Assembly: GCF_002746455.1 (NCBI RefSeq)
Contig: NZ_NWUW01000026.1
Location: forward strand, 1-54,722
Reading direction: 5' to 3'
DNA length: 54,722 nt
Origin: Bacillus fungorum
Lineage (GTDB): Bacteria > Bacillota > Bacilli > Bacillales > Bacillaceae_G
Shown here piece after piece: positions 7,532 to 13,838 of this stretch (position 1 is its first letter; every line of letters begins with the position of its first letter). A program made the position numbers and the translations under genes. Below the pieces are notes generated by a model. That model worked only from the letters and a program-made list of their open reading frames with translations, was not told the origin of the DNA and searched no databases.

Positions 7532-8158
7532 ATGAAAAAAATTATCTTTTTAATTGTAGTATTGTTAATTGGTATAGGAATGTATTTGTATCCTGAATAT
7601 GAAAAATTTGAAGTAGAAAAAGTGCAAAAAGAACATGTTAAAGAGTTATTAGAAGAAAAGCATCCTTTTGAGGAGCATATAAGTACCGTAGAAACCGATG
7701 CTAGTAATCTAAGACGAATTACATTTAATGAAGTTAAAAATGCTAAATTTACAAAGAAAAATGCCATAGGTAAGTTGTCTATTCCAAAGTTAAATTTTTC
7801 TATACCGATTTACGCCAATGCAACAGAAAAACATCTATTGATCGGAGCAGCCACTTTAAAAAGTAATCAAGTTTTTGGACAAGGAAATTATTTATTGGCA
7901 GGACATAATATGTCACGTAGTAGGGTTTTATTTAGTGATATTCCGAAATTAAAAGAAAATGATGTTGTAATAATCGAAGATAATTACAAACAATATATAT
8001 ACAAAATAAGAGAGAATAAAATAGTGTTACCAAATGCCGGTGAAGTTTTAGAGGAAGATGGCACTAATAAGTTAACTCTTATAACTTGTCTTTCAATTAA
8101 AGATAATTCAAAAAGGGTTGTAGTAGTTGGTAATTTAGAAGAAATTAAAGAGAAGTAG
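7532..8158 (+). CDS. Sortase (class A/D-like)
   Basis: A 208-residue transpeptidase that anchors LPXTG proteins to the wall. N-terminal membrane helix (about 3-20), linker, then a sortase barrel with the catalytic histidine in LAGHNMS (about residue 124), cysteine in LTLITCLS (about 185) and arginine in SKRVVVV (about 195). It lies just after the LPQTGG adhesin, its probable dedicated substrate. ATG at 7532 follows AAAGGAGAAG; longer upstream frames run through the hairpin at 7475 and are unlikely. Terminator follows directly. The exact class cannot be settled by eye. Confidence 0.9.
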   Translation: MKKIIFLIVVLLIGIGMYLYPEYEKFEVEKVQKEHVKELLEEKHPFEEHISTVETDASNLRRITFNEVKNAKFTKKNAIGKLSIPKLNFSIPIYANATEKHLLIGAATLKSNQVFGQGNYLLAGHNMSRSRVLFSDIPKLKENDVVIIEDNYKQYIYKIRENKIVLPNAGEVLEEDGTNKLTLITCLSIKDNSKRVVVVGNLEEIKEK

Positions 8159-8186
8159 CATAAATCAATTATGCTACTTTTTTTAT
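8154..8186 (+). terminator. Terminator of the sortase gene
   Basis: AGTAGCATAA and TTATGCTACT form a near-perfect stem followed by eight T residues. Confidence 0.9.
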
Positions 8187-8280
8187 TTCACATTATATTG
8201 TTCTTACTTTTGTAAAAACGTTTGTATGAATTATTCTTACCTTTATATTTCCTTTAAACGGAGCGGTCAAGAAGTGGCGC

Positions 8281-8392
8281 ATTGGCTGTATTACATAGGG
8301 TGGAGGCTCGTTGTAAAGGGCGTAGCGATAGCGAAGTACATTTTACCCTTTACAATGAGAATCCCTATGTTAGCCTATGTTGGCTAGCCAAT
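8281..8392. repeat. Long nested inverted repeat (cruciform candidate)
   Basis: ATTGGCT (8281-8287) pairs with AGCCAAT (8386-8392), ACATAGGG (8293-8300) with CCCTATGT (8363-8370), and TCGTTGTAAAGGG (8308-8320) with CCCTTTACAATGA (8347-8359, one G-T pair). The core is the stable 13-bp stem. No T run follows, so it is not a simple terminator. Confidence 0.7.
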
Positions 8393-8438
8393 TATTAAAG
8401 CGGAGTTTTTAATAACTTTCTAATTTATAAGAGATTGA

Positions 8439-8472
8439 AATGAGCAGCCACCTATCGGTAGGCCGCACATTA
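8439..8472 (+). repeat. CAGCCACCTA motif family, copy 1
   Basis: Core CAGCCACCTA-T-CGGTAGGCC with a short, imperfect flanking stem (AATG and CATT). Most divergent flanks among six copies. Confidence 0.6.
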
Positions 8473-8483
8473 ACAATAAAAGT

Positions 8484-8522
8484 GTAAATAAAAATAGCCA
8501 TGTTTGATACATGGCTATTTAA
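8484..8522 (-). terminator. tubZ terminator
   Basis: Read on the minus strand, AAATAGCCATG and CATGGCTATTT form a perfect 11-bp stem followed by TTTATTT, just past the tubZ stop codon. Confidence 0.85.
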
Positions 8523-8537
8523 ATATTAAACTATTGA

Positions 8538-9998
8538 TTATTTTTTACCAAATGCATTACCAAATGTACCCCTATTTATAGTGCTAGGATTAACTTTTCC
8601 AAACCCTGTTTTTTTACTACCAAATGCAGGTTTTTGTGTTTCTTCAGTAGTGTTTTGTGTTTGAGTATTTGCGGATTTTCTTGCAAACACAGATTCTTGC
8701 TTATTTTGACCAAATTTGTTTTGTACGCCTTTTGAAAATGGAGTAAAACCACCTTGTGGTATAAAAGAAATATCAATTTCTTCTTCATCTTCAGTTTTAT
8801 CATCCAATTTTTCATGTAAATATTTTGCTTTAATAGATAATTCTCCAACTATTTCAGGAAGACTCATTCCACCAAAAATTGTATAGTTAACAGCATAATC
8901 GCTATTCCAAATTGGGTCACCAGTTTTACCGCTTAATTCTTTAATATTTTTGTAACCACTTAATACTTTGTTTATTTTATTTGTTGTTTCAACATCTTGG
9001 AAGAAATCAGCATCACTTGGATGTAATAAAATATTTGCAAATGATTTTGCTGAATTGAATTTATGTTTACAAGTTAAATAACTGTTCTCTAATGACTTTT
9101 CAATAGCACTTTCCAATTCTTTAAGATCTTGTTTTTTAATTCTTGCTTTCCCAATTGTTAAAAATCTTCCGTATTTAGTAAATAATTTTTGGAAATCAGA
9201 TGCATCGTAACTAACTAAGTTAGAACCAAAATTAGCTGGAATTATATTGATTTCATGAATTAAGCTTGCTACATAGTCATTTGATGTTTGTTGCCAATTC
9301 ATATGAGTATCTTTAAATTCTTTAGAACCCTTTTGTTGTCTAACTATTTTTTCCATTTGAGGGTTGTAACAAAGAATTACATTTGATAAAGGTTTAGTAT
9401 CAGTAGCTGTATAAGCAGTATTTTGTACTTTAATAAATTCATTAATTTCACTAATTAATAATAAAGCATTGTTTAATTCTTCAGGATTATCGTCAGGTAA
9501 TGAAATCATCATAGAAACTGGTACTGGGAAAAAATCATCTCTAATTAATTGTAATACTAAAGAACCAAAGCCTGTTCCTACGCCACCACCAGCGCCTAAA
9601 TCAACTAAGATATGGTCAATAATCAATTGTCCATCATCATCAGTAAATTTACGTGAGATAGCGTTAATAAGCTTATTCATTTGTTCTTCAGCATTTTTAT
9701 TTTCTTCAGGATTAAAAGTTTCAAGTACAACGCTAGGAGTACGAGCAGCCCCTTGTAATCCATCAAAATGAATACGATCTTCTTTAGCGATATTTTCCAA
9801 ATAGTACATATCTGTAGCGCTTAAATTTAATGCTAATGTTGGGTAACATGGTGTGCCATCTGAAAATTTGTAACCAGCAAAAATGTCAGCAACTTTGTTT
9901 CCTTTTTGTCCAGCACCAATTACTCCAAATCGAATTGCTACATTATTAATTTCATGATTCCCATACATAAATTCTAATTCGTTGCTATTTGTTAACAT
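8538..9998 (-). CDS. tubZ: TubZ, tubulin/FtsZ-like plasmid partition GTPase
   Basis: A 486-residue protein, close to the 484 of pBtoxis TubZ. It polymerises with GTP into treadmilling filaments that move TubR-bound plasmid. Visible motifs: G28-AGQKGNK35 phosphate loop, and the tubulin signature GAGGGVGTG at 135-143. The C-terminal tail is flexible and basic with F-G-x-K repeats (FGSKKTGFGK, FGNAFGKK), the kind of tail known to touch TubR-centromere complexes. ATG at 9998 follows AGGGGTG. Encoded 57 bp after tubR in one operon from the promoter at 10468-10496; a terminator lies past its end. In pXO1 the homologue was first named RepX because it is needed for maintenance. Confidence 0.97.
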   Translation of the reverse strand: MLTNSNELEFMYGNHEINNVAIRFGVIGAGQKGNKVADIFAGYKFSDGTPCYPTLALNLSATDMYYLENIAKEDRIHFDGLQGAARTPSVVLETFNPEENKNAEEQMNKLINAISRKFTDDDGQLIIDHILVDLGAGGGVGTGFGSLVLQLIRDDFFPVPVSMMISLPDDNPEELNNALLLISEINEFIKVQNTAYTATDTKPLSNVILCYNPQMEKIVRQQKGSKEFKDTHMNWQQTSNDYVASLIHEINIIPANFGSNLVSYDASDFQKLFTKYGRFLTIGKARIKKQDLKELESAIEKSLENSYLTCKHKFNSAKSFANILLHPSDADFFQDVETTNKINKVLSGYKNIKELSGKTGDPIWNSDYAVNYTIFGGMSLPEIVGELSIKAKYLHEKLDDKTEDEEEIDISFIPQGGFTPFSKGVQNKFGQNKQESVFARKSANTQTQNTTEETQKPAFGSKKTGFGKVNPSTINRGTFGNAFGKK

Positions 9999-10055
9999 AT
10001 TAATACACCCCTATTTTAATTTTTAATTTTTGCTATTTAATAAGAAGAAATTAGT

Positions 10056-10397
10056 TTAGTTTTCTTGGTGTGATTCCATTACAAGTTCTAATACTCTAAA
10101 GCCTAAAGTAGATAAAACATAAAATGAACGTTTGTAATGTGAACTTATTGAATCATCAATTTCTAATAATCCGCAAAAATACATCATGTCTACGTAATAT
10201 CCACAAATTTGTTTTGGAATATCGTTTTCTGTAGAGATATTCATTTTGTTCATTGAACGTAATGAAAATCCTTCTTGACCTTCAGTTTTATTAATGAAGC
10301 TTTTTAAAATATCAATGCAGCGTGGTTCTAGTTGGATTCGTTCAGCAATAATTTCCGCAAAAACATCTTGGCATTGATCTAACATTTCATTATTCAT
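10056..10397 (-). CDS. tubR: TubR, partition DNA-binding protein
   Basis: 113 residues, slightly longer than known TubR proteins (about 100). Position directly before tubZ, size, and winged-helix-like secondary structure (helical start, IELDDS-like strand and wing near 85-105) identify it. TubR dimers bind repeated 12-bp sites in tubC, recruit TubZ and repress their own operon. Upstream at 10474-10620 are iterons of the TTACTTTTGTAA type, one of them inside the promoter spacer. Because the same iterons lie in seven other promoters, TubR may control a plasmid-wide regulon (inference). ATG at 10397 follows AAGAAGGG. Confidence 0.9.
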   Translation of the reverse strand: MNNEMLDQCQDVFAEIIAERIQLEPRCIDILKSFINKTEGQEGFSLRSMNKMNISTENDIPKQICGYYVDMMYFCGLLEIDDSISSHYKRSFYVLSTLGFRVLELVMESHQEN

Positions 10398-10467
10398 GGT
10401 AAGCCCTTCTTTCTTAACTGTATATAAAATTTAATTTTATTTACTGTTTCCTTAATTGGTTGATTTA

Positions 10468-10496
10468 ATAATAACATTTGTAAGAACTAATGTCAA
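10468..10496 (-). promoter_or_regulatory. tubRZ promoter
   Basis: On the minus strand TTGACA (10491-10496), 17 bp and TATTAT (10468-10473). The spacer contains TTCTTACAAATG, one iteron, so autorepression is expected. Confidence 0.8.
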
Positions 10497-10620
10497 TACT
10501 TTTGTAAAAATTGTTTTTACTTTTGTAATTACTTTTGTTCTTACAATGAAATTGTAGCATATAAATATTGATAAATCAACGTTTATTTGTTCTTACATTT
10601 GTTTTTACTTTTGTAATTAT
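10474..10620. repeat. tubC centromere iterons (candidate)
   Basis: At least six copies of a 12-bp unit near TTACTTTTGTAA: around 10474-10485, 10496-10507, 10517-10528, 10529-10540, and a second cluster at about 10588-10616. The first cluster overlaps the tubRZ promoter. Known TubR centromeres consist of 12-bp iterons upstream of tubR, so this is the expected place and form. The unit is close to palindromic. Confidence 0.8.
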
Positions 10621-10799
10621 TTTTAGCTTTATAGTTTTGTATTTATATTTTTTAAGAGATTTATTTAAAAATTATCAAATGGAAGGTTAGTATATATATA
10701 GGAAACAGTAGGACATTAGGAGATAAAATGGAGTGTTTGGAAAAGAAATCCTTTACGAATCTATAAAAAACATGTACTATGAGTATATAAATCTTAAAA
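10621..10799 (+). other. AT-rich stretch with a possible 12-codon leader
   Basis: A run of alternating TATATATATA at about 10691 could be a -10 region for a rightward transcript. ATG at 10728 after TTAGGAGATAA opens a 12-codon frame ending at 10766, a possible leader peptide. Nothing else is visible. Confidence 0.3.
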
Positions 10800-10917
10800 A
10801 CATAAAAAAAGCGCCACATAATGTGACGCTTTCCGATCAAGCTAGACCCCCATCTAACTTGAAAATGCAGGTTAATGTTGCTACCAACAACATTAACTAC
10901 TAATTAACTTTTGTCAT
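10800..10917 (-). ncRNA. Candidate antisense RNA controlling the transcript of the 104-aa protein
   Basis: Minus-strand promoter TTGAAA (10947-10952), 17 bp, TATTAT (10924-10929), start near 10917. The ~118-nt RNA would fold into three hairpins: GTTAATGTTG/CAACATTAAC with a TTGGTAG loop, CAAGTTAGA/TCTAGCTTG with a GGGGG loop, and a terminator stem AAAGCGTCACAT/AATGTGGCGCTTT followed by seven T residues on that strand. It is complementary to the leader of the gene at 11085, which ends in an attenuator at 11022-11066. This is the layout of antisense-attenuation copy control known from pT181 and pIP501/pAMbeta1. Confidence 0.6.
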
Positions 10918-11021
10918 GAGTTAATAATAACAATTATATAAAATACTTTCAAGTAGTTTAAAGAAATATTTTACTACTTTTTGTGACATTTTTAAAGTAT
11001 TTTATACAAATTTTTGCATTT

Positions 11022-11066
11022 TTAAGACCATTTCGGGCGTTTTAGCTTGGAATGGTCTTTTTTGTG
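11022..11066 (+). terminator. Candidate transcription attenuator
   Basis: AAGACCATT and AATGGTCTT (11024-11059) enclose a loop with TTTAGCTTGG and are followed by six T residues, just 20 bp before the gene at 11085. The loop TAGCTTG can pair with CAAGCTA in the upstream leader (about 10838-10844), giving an anti-terminator that the antisense RNA would remove. Confidence 0.6.
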
Positions 11067-11084
11067 CTGTTAGGAGGTAGTTAA

Positions 11085-11399
11085 ATGCAAGCTATTAACT
11101 TACCTCAAAGGTACAAGAAAGCCTTTGAGGAAGCGAAAAGGAAGGGTTTTAACTTAATTAGAATGACAGCCCAGGAGCGTAAGGCTTATGAATGGTACAA
11201 ACGAGAGGTAAGGTTACACAATGAACACCATAAAACAAAGAAAACAGTTAAAAACACAAGAAAACAAGCGGATTTCTCAAGGAAATCAGGAAAAGTAGTC
11301 ACAAAAACGCTCGATAAAGACGAATTAAAAGAATTATTGGATTCACAGAATAACAAATTAAATAAAAGTAACATGACGAACGCCCGTACTCGTCAATAA
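11085..11399 (+). CDS. Small basic protein, 104 aa; possible replication factor
   Basis: No family recognised. Strongly basic and helical: residues 1-70 are rich in K/R with two tryptophan/tyrosine spots (YKKAFEEAKRKGFN, YEWYKREVRLHNEHH), the end is polar. No membrane segment. ATG at 11085 follows TAGGAGG at ideal spacing. Lying behind an attenuator and opposite an antisense RNA, next to tubRZ, it is in the position expected of a replication initiator, though it is far shorter than any initiator I know. A nucleic-acid-binding role is an inference from charge and context. Confidence 0.65.
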   Translation: MQAINLPQRYKKAFEEAKRKGFNLIRMTAQERKAYEWYKREVRLHNEHHKTKKTVKNTRKQADFSRKSGKVVTKTLDKDELKELLDSQNNKLNKSNMTNARTRQ

Positions 11400-11880
11400 A
11401 AAAGCGGTCAGGTTGGAGGGTTGCCAATGCATAAAAAACCCCTTGTCGGTCTAGTGATCTCTAACATTAGGCAGGCAATCGAGTATTTTGTGTGTTTTTT
11501 CTATTGGAAAAGAAAGTGCGAATAGCGCAGAAAGCCAAAAATAAAAATGCAAGGGTTGGATGTCATGATTGCGAAAGCAAGGGACTACAAGATGAATCGA
11601 CTGTATTTTATATGGTTGAGGAAGTACAAGGGCGTGATGAGTATTTAAACGCTTGTAGAAGCGACACAGCTTACTCTTTAGAGTCTATGAAGGTCAGAAC
11701 CTCGGCATGAAGCTAGAGCCTTCTAGAAACAGAGTTTTTCTAGCATTTTGCTAGGGGGAACTCTGTCTAATCCAATCGACCTTCCTAACAAGCCGCTAGA
11801 TATTGAAAACCTTTTTCGAAAAGTCAAGAGAAAGTTGAAGAATTTAAAAGAAAAAATAAATATATTAATAAAATAAGAGT
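11400..11880 (+). other. GC-richer, probably structured non-coding region
   Basis: Base composition is clearly less AT-rich than the surroundings. Stems include GTTGCCAATGC-type elements near 11418, and a hairpin ACAGAGTT/AACTCTGT at 11729-11766 with an inner CTAGCA-TTTTG-CTAG stem. A GTG-start frame of 72 codons (11492-11710) and an ATG frame of 27 codons (about 11565-11648, basic MIAKARDYKMNR) are open, without good SD sites. A third frame ending near 11873 is lysine-rich. It may be part of the replicon (origin or structured RNA) downstream of the 104-aa gene; no assignment is secure. Confidence 0.4.
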
Positions 11881-12290
11881 TATTTGTAAAACCTTTCGAA
11901 ATACTTTCTTATTAAAAGTAAAGAAAGTAATTATAAAGAACTTCATCTAAAGAAAATGGATTAATAAAATTGATGATAAGTTTGTGAAATTAGGGGATTA
12001 TTGAAGTGGGATTTGAGGGGGAGATTTCGAGTTTCTTCTATATAAAGGATTTACTTTTTGTTCTAGAATTTTTGTTTTTATTCTAAATAAGGGAATTATA
12101 ATTAAATGTAGAAGTATGGGAATTATAGAAAGTGATCGGAGACTACATTTAAAGTTGGAGGGGGATTTTTTATTTAGTTTGAATATGTAAACATATTTAT
12201 ATTTAAATTATTTAATAATTCCTAATATGGTTACTATTTCATTTATTTAGAAAAGTTTGCTAAAAAGTATTGACTAAATTTGGATACATG
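11881..12290. other. Gene-free AT-rich spacer
   Basis: I see no coding frame, strong hairpin or repeat here, apart from scattered AT-rich runs. It leads into the repeat array at 12306. Confidence 0.5.
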
Positions 12291-12305
12291 GTAAAATTAG
12301 GGTAC

Positions 12306-12375
12306 AGTATAAAACAGGTATAAAACTAGTATAATTTGAGTATAAAAGTAGTATAAAAGTAGTATAGTCGTTATA
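12306..12375. repeat. Six direct repeats spaced exactly 11 bp (transfer-origin candidate)
   Basis: GTATA recurs at 12307, 12318, 12329, 12340, 12351 and 12362, each 11 bp apart, within units like AGTATAAAAGT. The last runs into a small palindrome GTATA-GTCGT-TATAC. One repeat per helical turn means a protein could coat one DNA face. Array plus adjacent large inverted repeat resembles the oriT of pAD1, whose relaxase TraX belongs to the type encoded 700 bp downstream. A replication origin is the alternative. Confidence 0.75.
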
Positions 12376-12379
12376 CTTT

Positions 12380-12566
12380 CCAGCCGCACTCCCACACTTG
12401 AATAAACGTTGATGTGACGGGGCTTCATTTATCGTTTTTGGGGTTCTGACGAACGCCCAAACATTCAAACCACCCTCTCTCAACGTACCTTATGAGATAG
12501 GGTGGTTTGAATGACACTCTAAATGAAGCCCCTATATAAAAGAATCTAGTGTGGGAGTGCGGCTGG
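12380..12566. repeat. 187-bp nested inverted repeat (oriT/origin hairpin)
   Basis: Three nested stems: CCAGCCGCACTCCCACACT (12380-12398) with its perfect complement (12548-12566), GGGGCTTCATTTA (12419-12431) with 12520-12532, and a 20-bp arm at 12462-12481 with 12494-12513 (19 of 20 paired) closing a 12-base loop. The GC-rich outer arms stand out in AT-rich DNA. It directly follows the 11-bp repeats and precedes the purine-rich tract. Confidence 0.85.
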
Positions 12567-12850
12567 AGGATAGTGTAAGAATGTAGTAAGTGATAGAAGA
12601 AAAGAACAAAGATAAGAAAGAAAGGAGAAGATCAAGAGAAAGAAAAGAAAAAGAAGAAAGATAAAAGAATAAAAGAAAGAAAAGATAAAAGAAAAAGAAA
12701 AGGGAAAGAGCAAAGAAAAAAGACAGAAGATAAAGAAAAAAGAAAAAGAATAAAAGAAAGAACAAGATAAAGAAAAAAGATGAAAGAAGGGAGAGAGGAA
12801 GAAAGAAAGATTGTGAAAAAGTTAGTGTAGTGTTAGAAAGGAGGGAGAGA
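12567..12850 (+). other. Long purine-rich tract
   Basis: From about 12590 to 12850 the plus strand is almost entirely A and G (runs such as AAAGAAAGAAAAGA), with few C or T. It has no convincing gene. Such strand asymmetry can favour unwinding, triplex formation or R-loops, and here it separates the big hairpin from the transfer operon. Confidence 0.7.
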
Positions 12851-12852
12851 AA

Positions 12853-12897
12853 ATGAAGCCAGTAAAGAGTAAGAAAGCTGGTGGAATTGAAATGTAA
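12853..12897 (+). CDS. Possible 14-aa peptide
   Basis: ATG at 12853 follows an excellent SD (AAAGGAGGG) with eight bases between, opening a 14-codon frame (MKPVKSKKAGGIEM). The SD quality is the only support; it could be a leader peptide for the transfer operon. Confidence 0.3.
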   Translation: MKPVKSKKAGGIEM

Positions 12898-12965
12898 AGA
12901 TAATATTGGAAATGTAATAAAATGTAAAATAAATTATATAAAAATAATAACAGGAAGGAAAGTGA

Positions 12966-13058
12966 ATGTTAGTTAAAAATGAAAAGTGCAAAAGAAATGT
13001 AGTTATTAAATCAGAATTGTTGAAACAAGTTATATATGTGATGGGGAAAATAAATTAA
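12966..13058 (+). CDS. Possible 30-aa peptide
   Basis: A 30-codon frame starts at ATG 12966 after GGAAGGAAAG and ends shortly before the relaxase-like gene. The product is basic with a helical second half (SELLKQVIYVMGKIN). No homologue recognised. A further four-codon frame (ATGAAAAGGAAGTGA) overlaps the SD of the next gene, hinting at translational coupling. Confidence 0.35.
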   Translation: MLVKNEKCKRNVVIKSELLKQVIYVMGKIN

Positions 13059-13094
13059 ACTAAGGAGAGTGAAAAATGAAAAGGAAGTGAAAAA

Positions 13095-13838
13095 ATGCAT
13101 GTTTTAAGTCCTAAACAAAATTTGTTGTTGGACACCGTTAGCAAATTTGGAATTATTAGCGGTAAACAGATTTTGCAATATTTAAAAGGTGAACTGATTA
13201 AGCCAACTTTATACAAAGTAAAAAATCAGTTAATGGCAATGGGTTTGATCGGAACGGAAAAAGTCGGATTAGACACAGTATTTTATATTACAGAAAAGGG
13301 GGCGAGTTATACAGGCGATTATACAATAGGTTATACGTCATTTCCTGTAACAACTTTAAAGCATGATTTATTGGTGAATGAATGTATTTTAACTTACTTG
13401 GAGGTAGGTGAAAAAAATCCACATATAACCAATATTGAATTTGTTTCAGATAAAACTCTTCTAAAGCAAGAATTAGAAGAAGCAATTTTTTTGAGTAAGC
13501 AAGATGAAGATAAAATGGTGAAGAAAAATTCAGTGCGTTTGCGAAATCGTATTCCGGATTTTGTATTAATCACTACTCTTAATGCAAACGGTCAAGAAAT
13601 AAGACGATATAATGCTTTTGAAGTTGAACTTCACGCTAAGAGTAAAATCAGATATAAAGATAAATTTCTACATTACAAGCAATTAATCAAGCAAGAAAAG
13701 AGATATCACAATGTTACATACATCGTACCTGACAAAATCGTATACAACGCAATTGCTAGGGCTTCAACTGATACATTAACAATGAATGAAGATATCACCT
13801 TGAAAATGTTAAAAGAGGTGATAAAAATTGAACAATGA
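13095..13838 (+). CDS. Relaxase-like protein of the Replic_Relax/MOBC type
   Basis: 247 residues: N-terminal winged helix (about 5-75), then a nuclease-like domain with LKHDLLVNE (H90), RIPDF (P154-D155) and FEVELHAKSK (E176, E178, K182), the spacing of a PD-(D/E)XK fold. Plasmid proteins of this type include TraX of pAD1 and MobC of CloDF13, which nick oriT and are related to restriction endonucleases rather than to tyrosine relaxases. It is the first main gene of the transfer operon, overlaps the VirD4 gene by 11 bp, and lies 530 bp after a pAD1-like repeat/hairpin structure. I infer that it is the conjugative relaxase; no other relaxase is visible in this operon. Confidence 0.75.
   Translation: MHVLSPKQNLLLDTVSKFGIISGKQILQYLKGELIKPTLYKVKNQLMAMGLIGTEKVGLDTVFYITEKGASYTGDYTIGYTSFPVTTLKHDLLVNECILTYLEVGEKNPHITNIEFVSDKTLLKQELEEAIFLSKQDEDKMVKKNSVRLRNRIPDFVLITTLNANGQEIRRYNAFEVELHAKSKIRYKDKFLHYKQLIKQEKRYHNVTYIVPDKIVYNAIARASTDTLTMNEDITLKMLKEVIKIEQ

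Larger units (their letters stand above)
8187..8483. other. Gene-free structured region downstream of tubZ
   Basis: No credible gene. It contains one or two iterons (TTACTTTTGTAA at about 8203), a long hairpin at 8281-8392, and one copy of the CAGCCACCTA motif at 8439-8472. It lies between convergent sortase and tubZ transcripts. Confidence 0.6.

Noticed and set aside
11500..11880. Possible group II intron (GTGCG near 11515)
   Set aside because: No domain V hairpin or intron-encoded protein is visible; the match is five bases.
12532..12765. Minus-strand frame of 77 codons opposite the purine tract
   Set aside because: Product is almost only F, L and S, as expected from a pyrimidine-rich strand.
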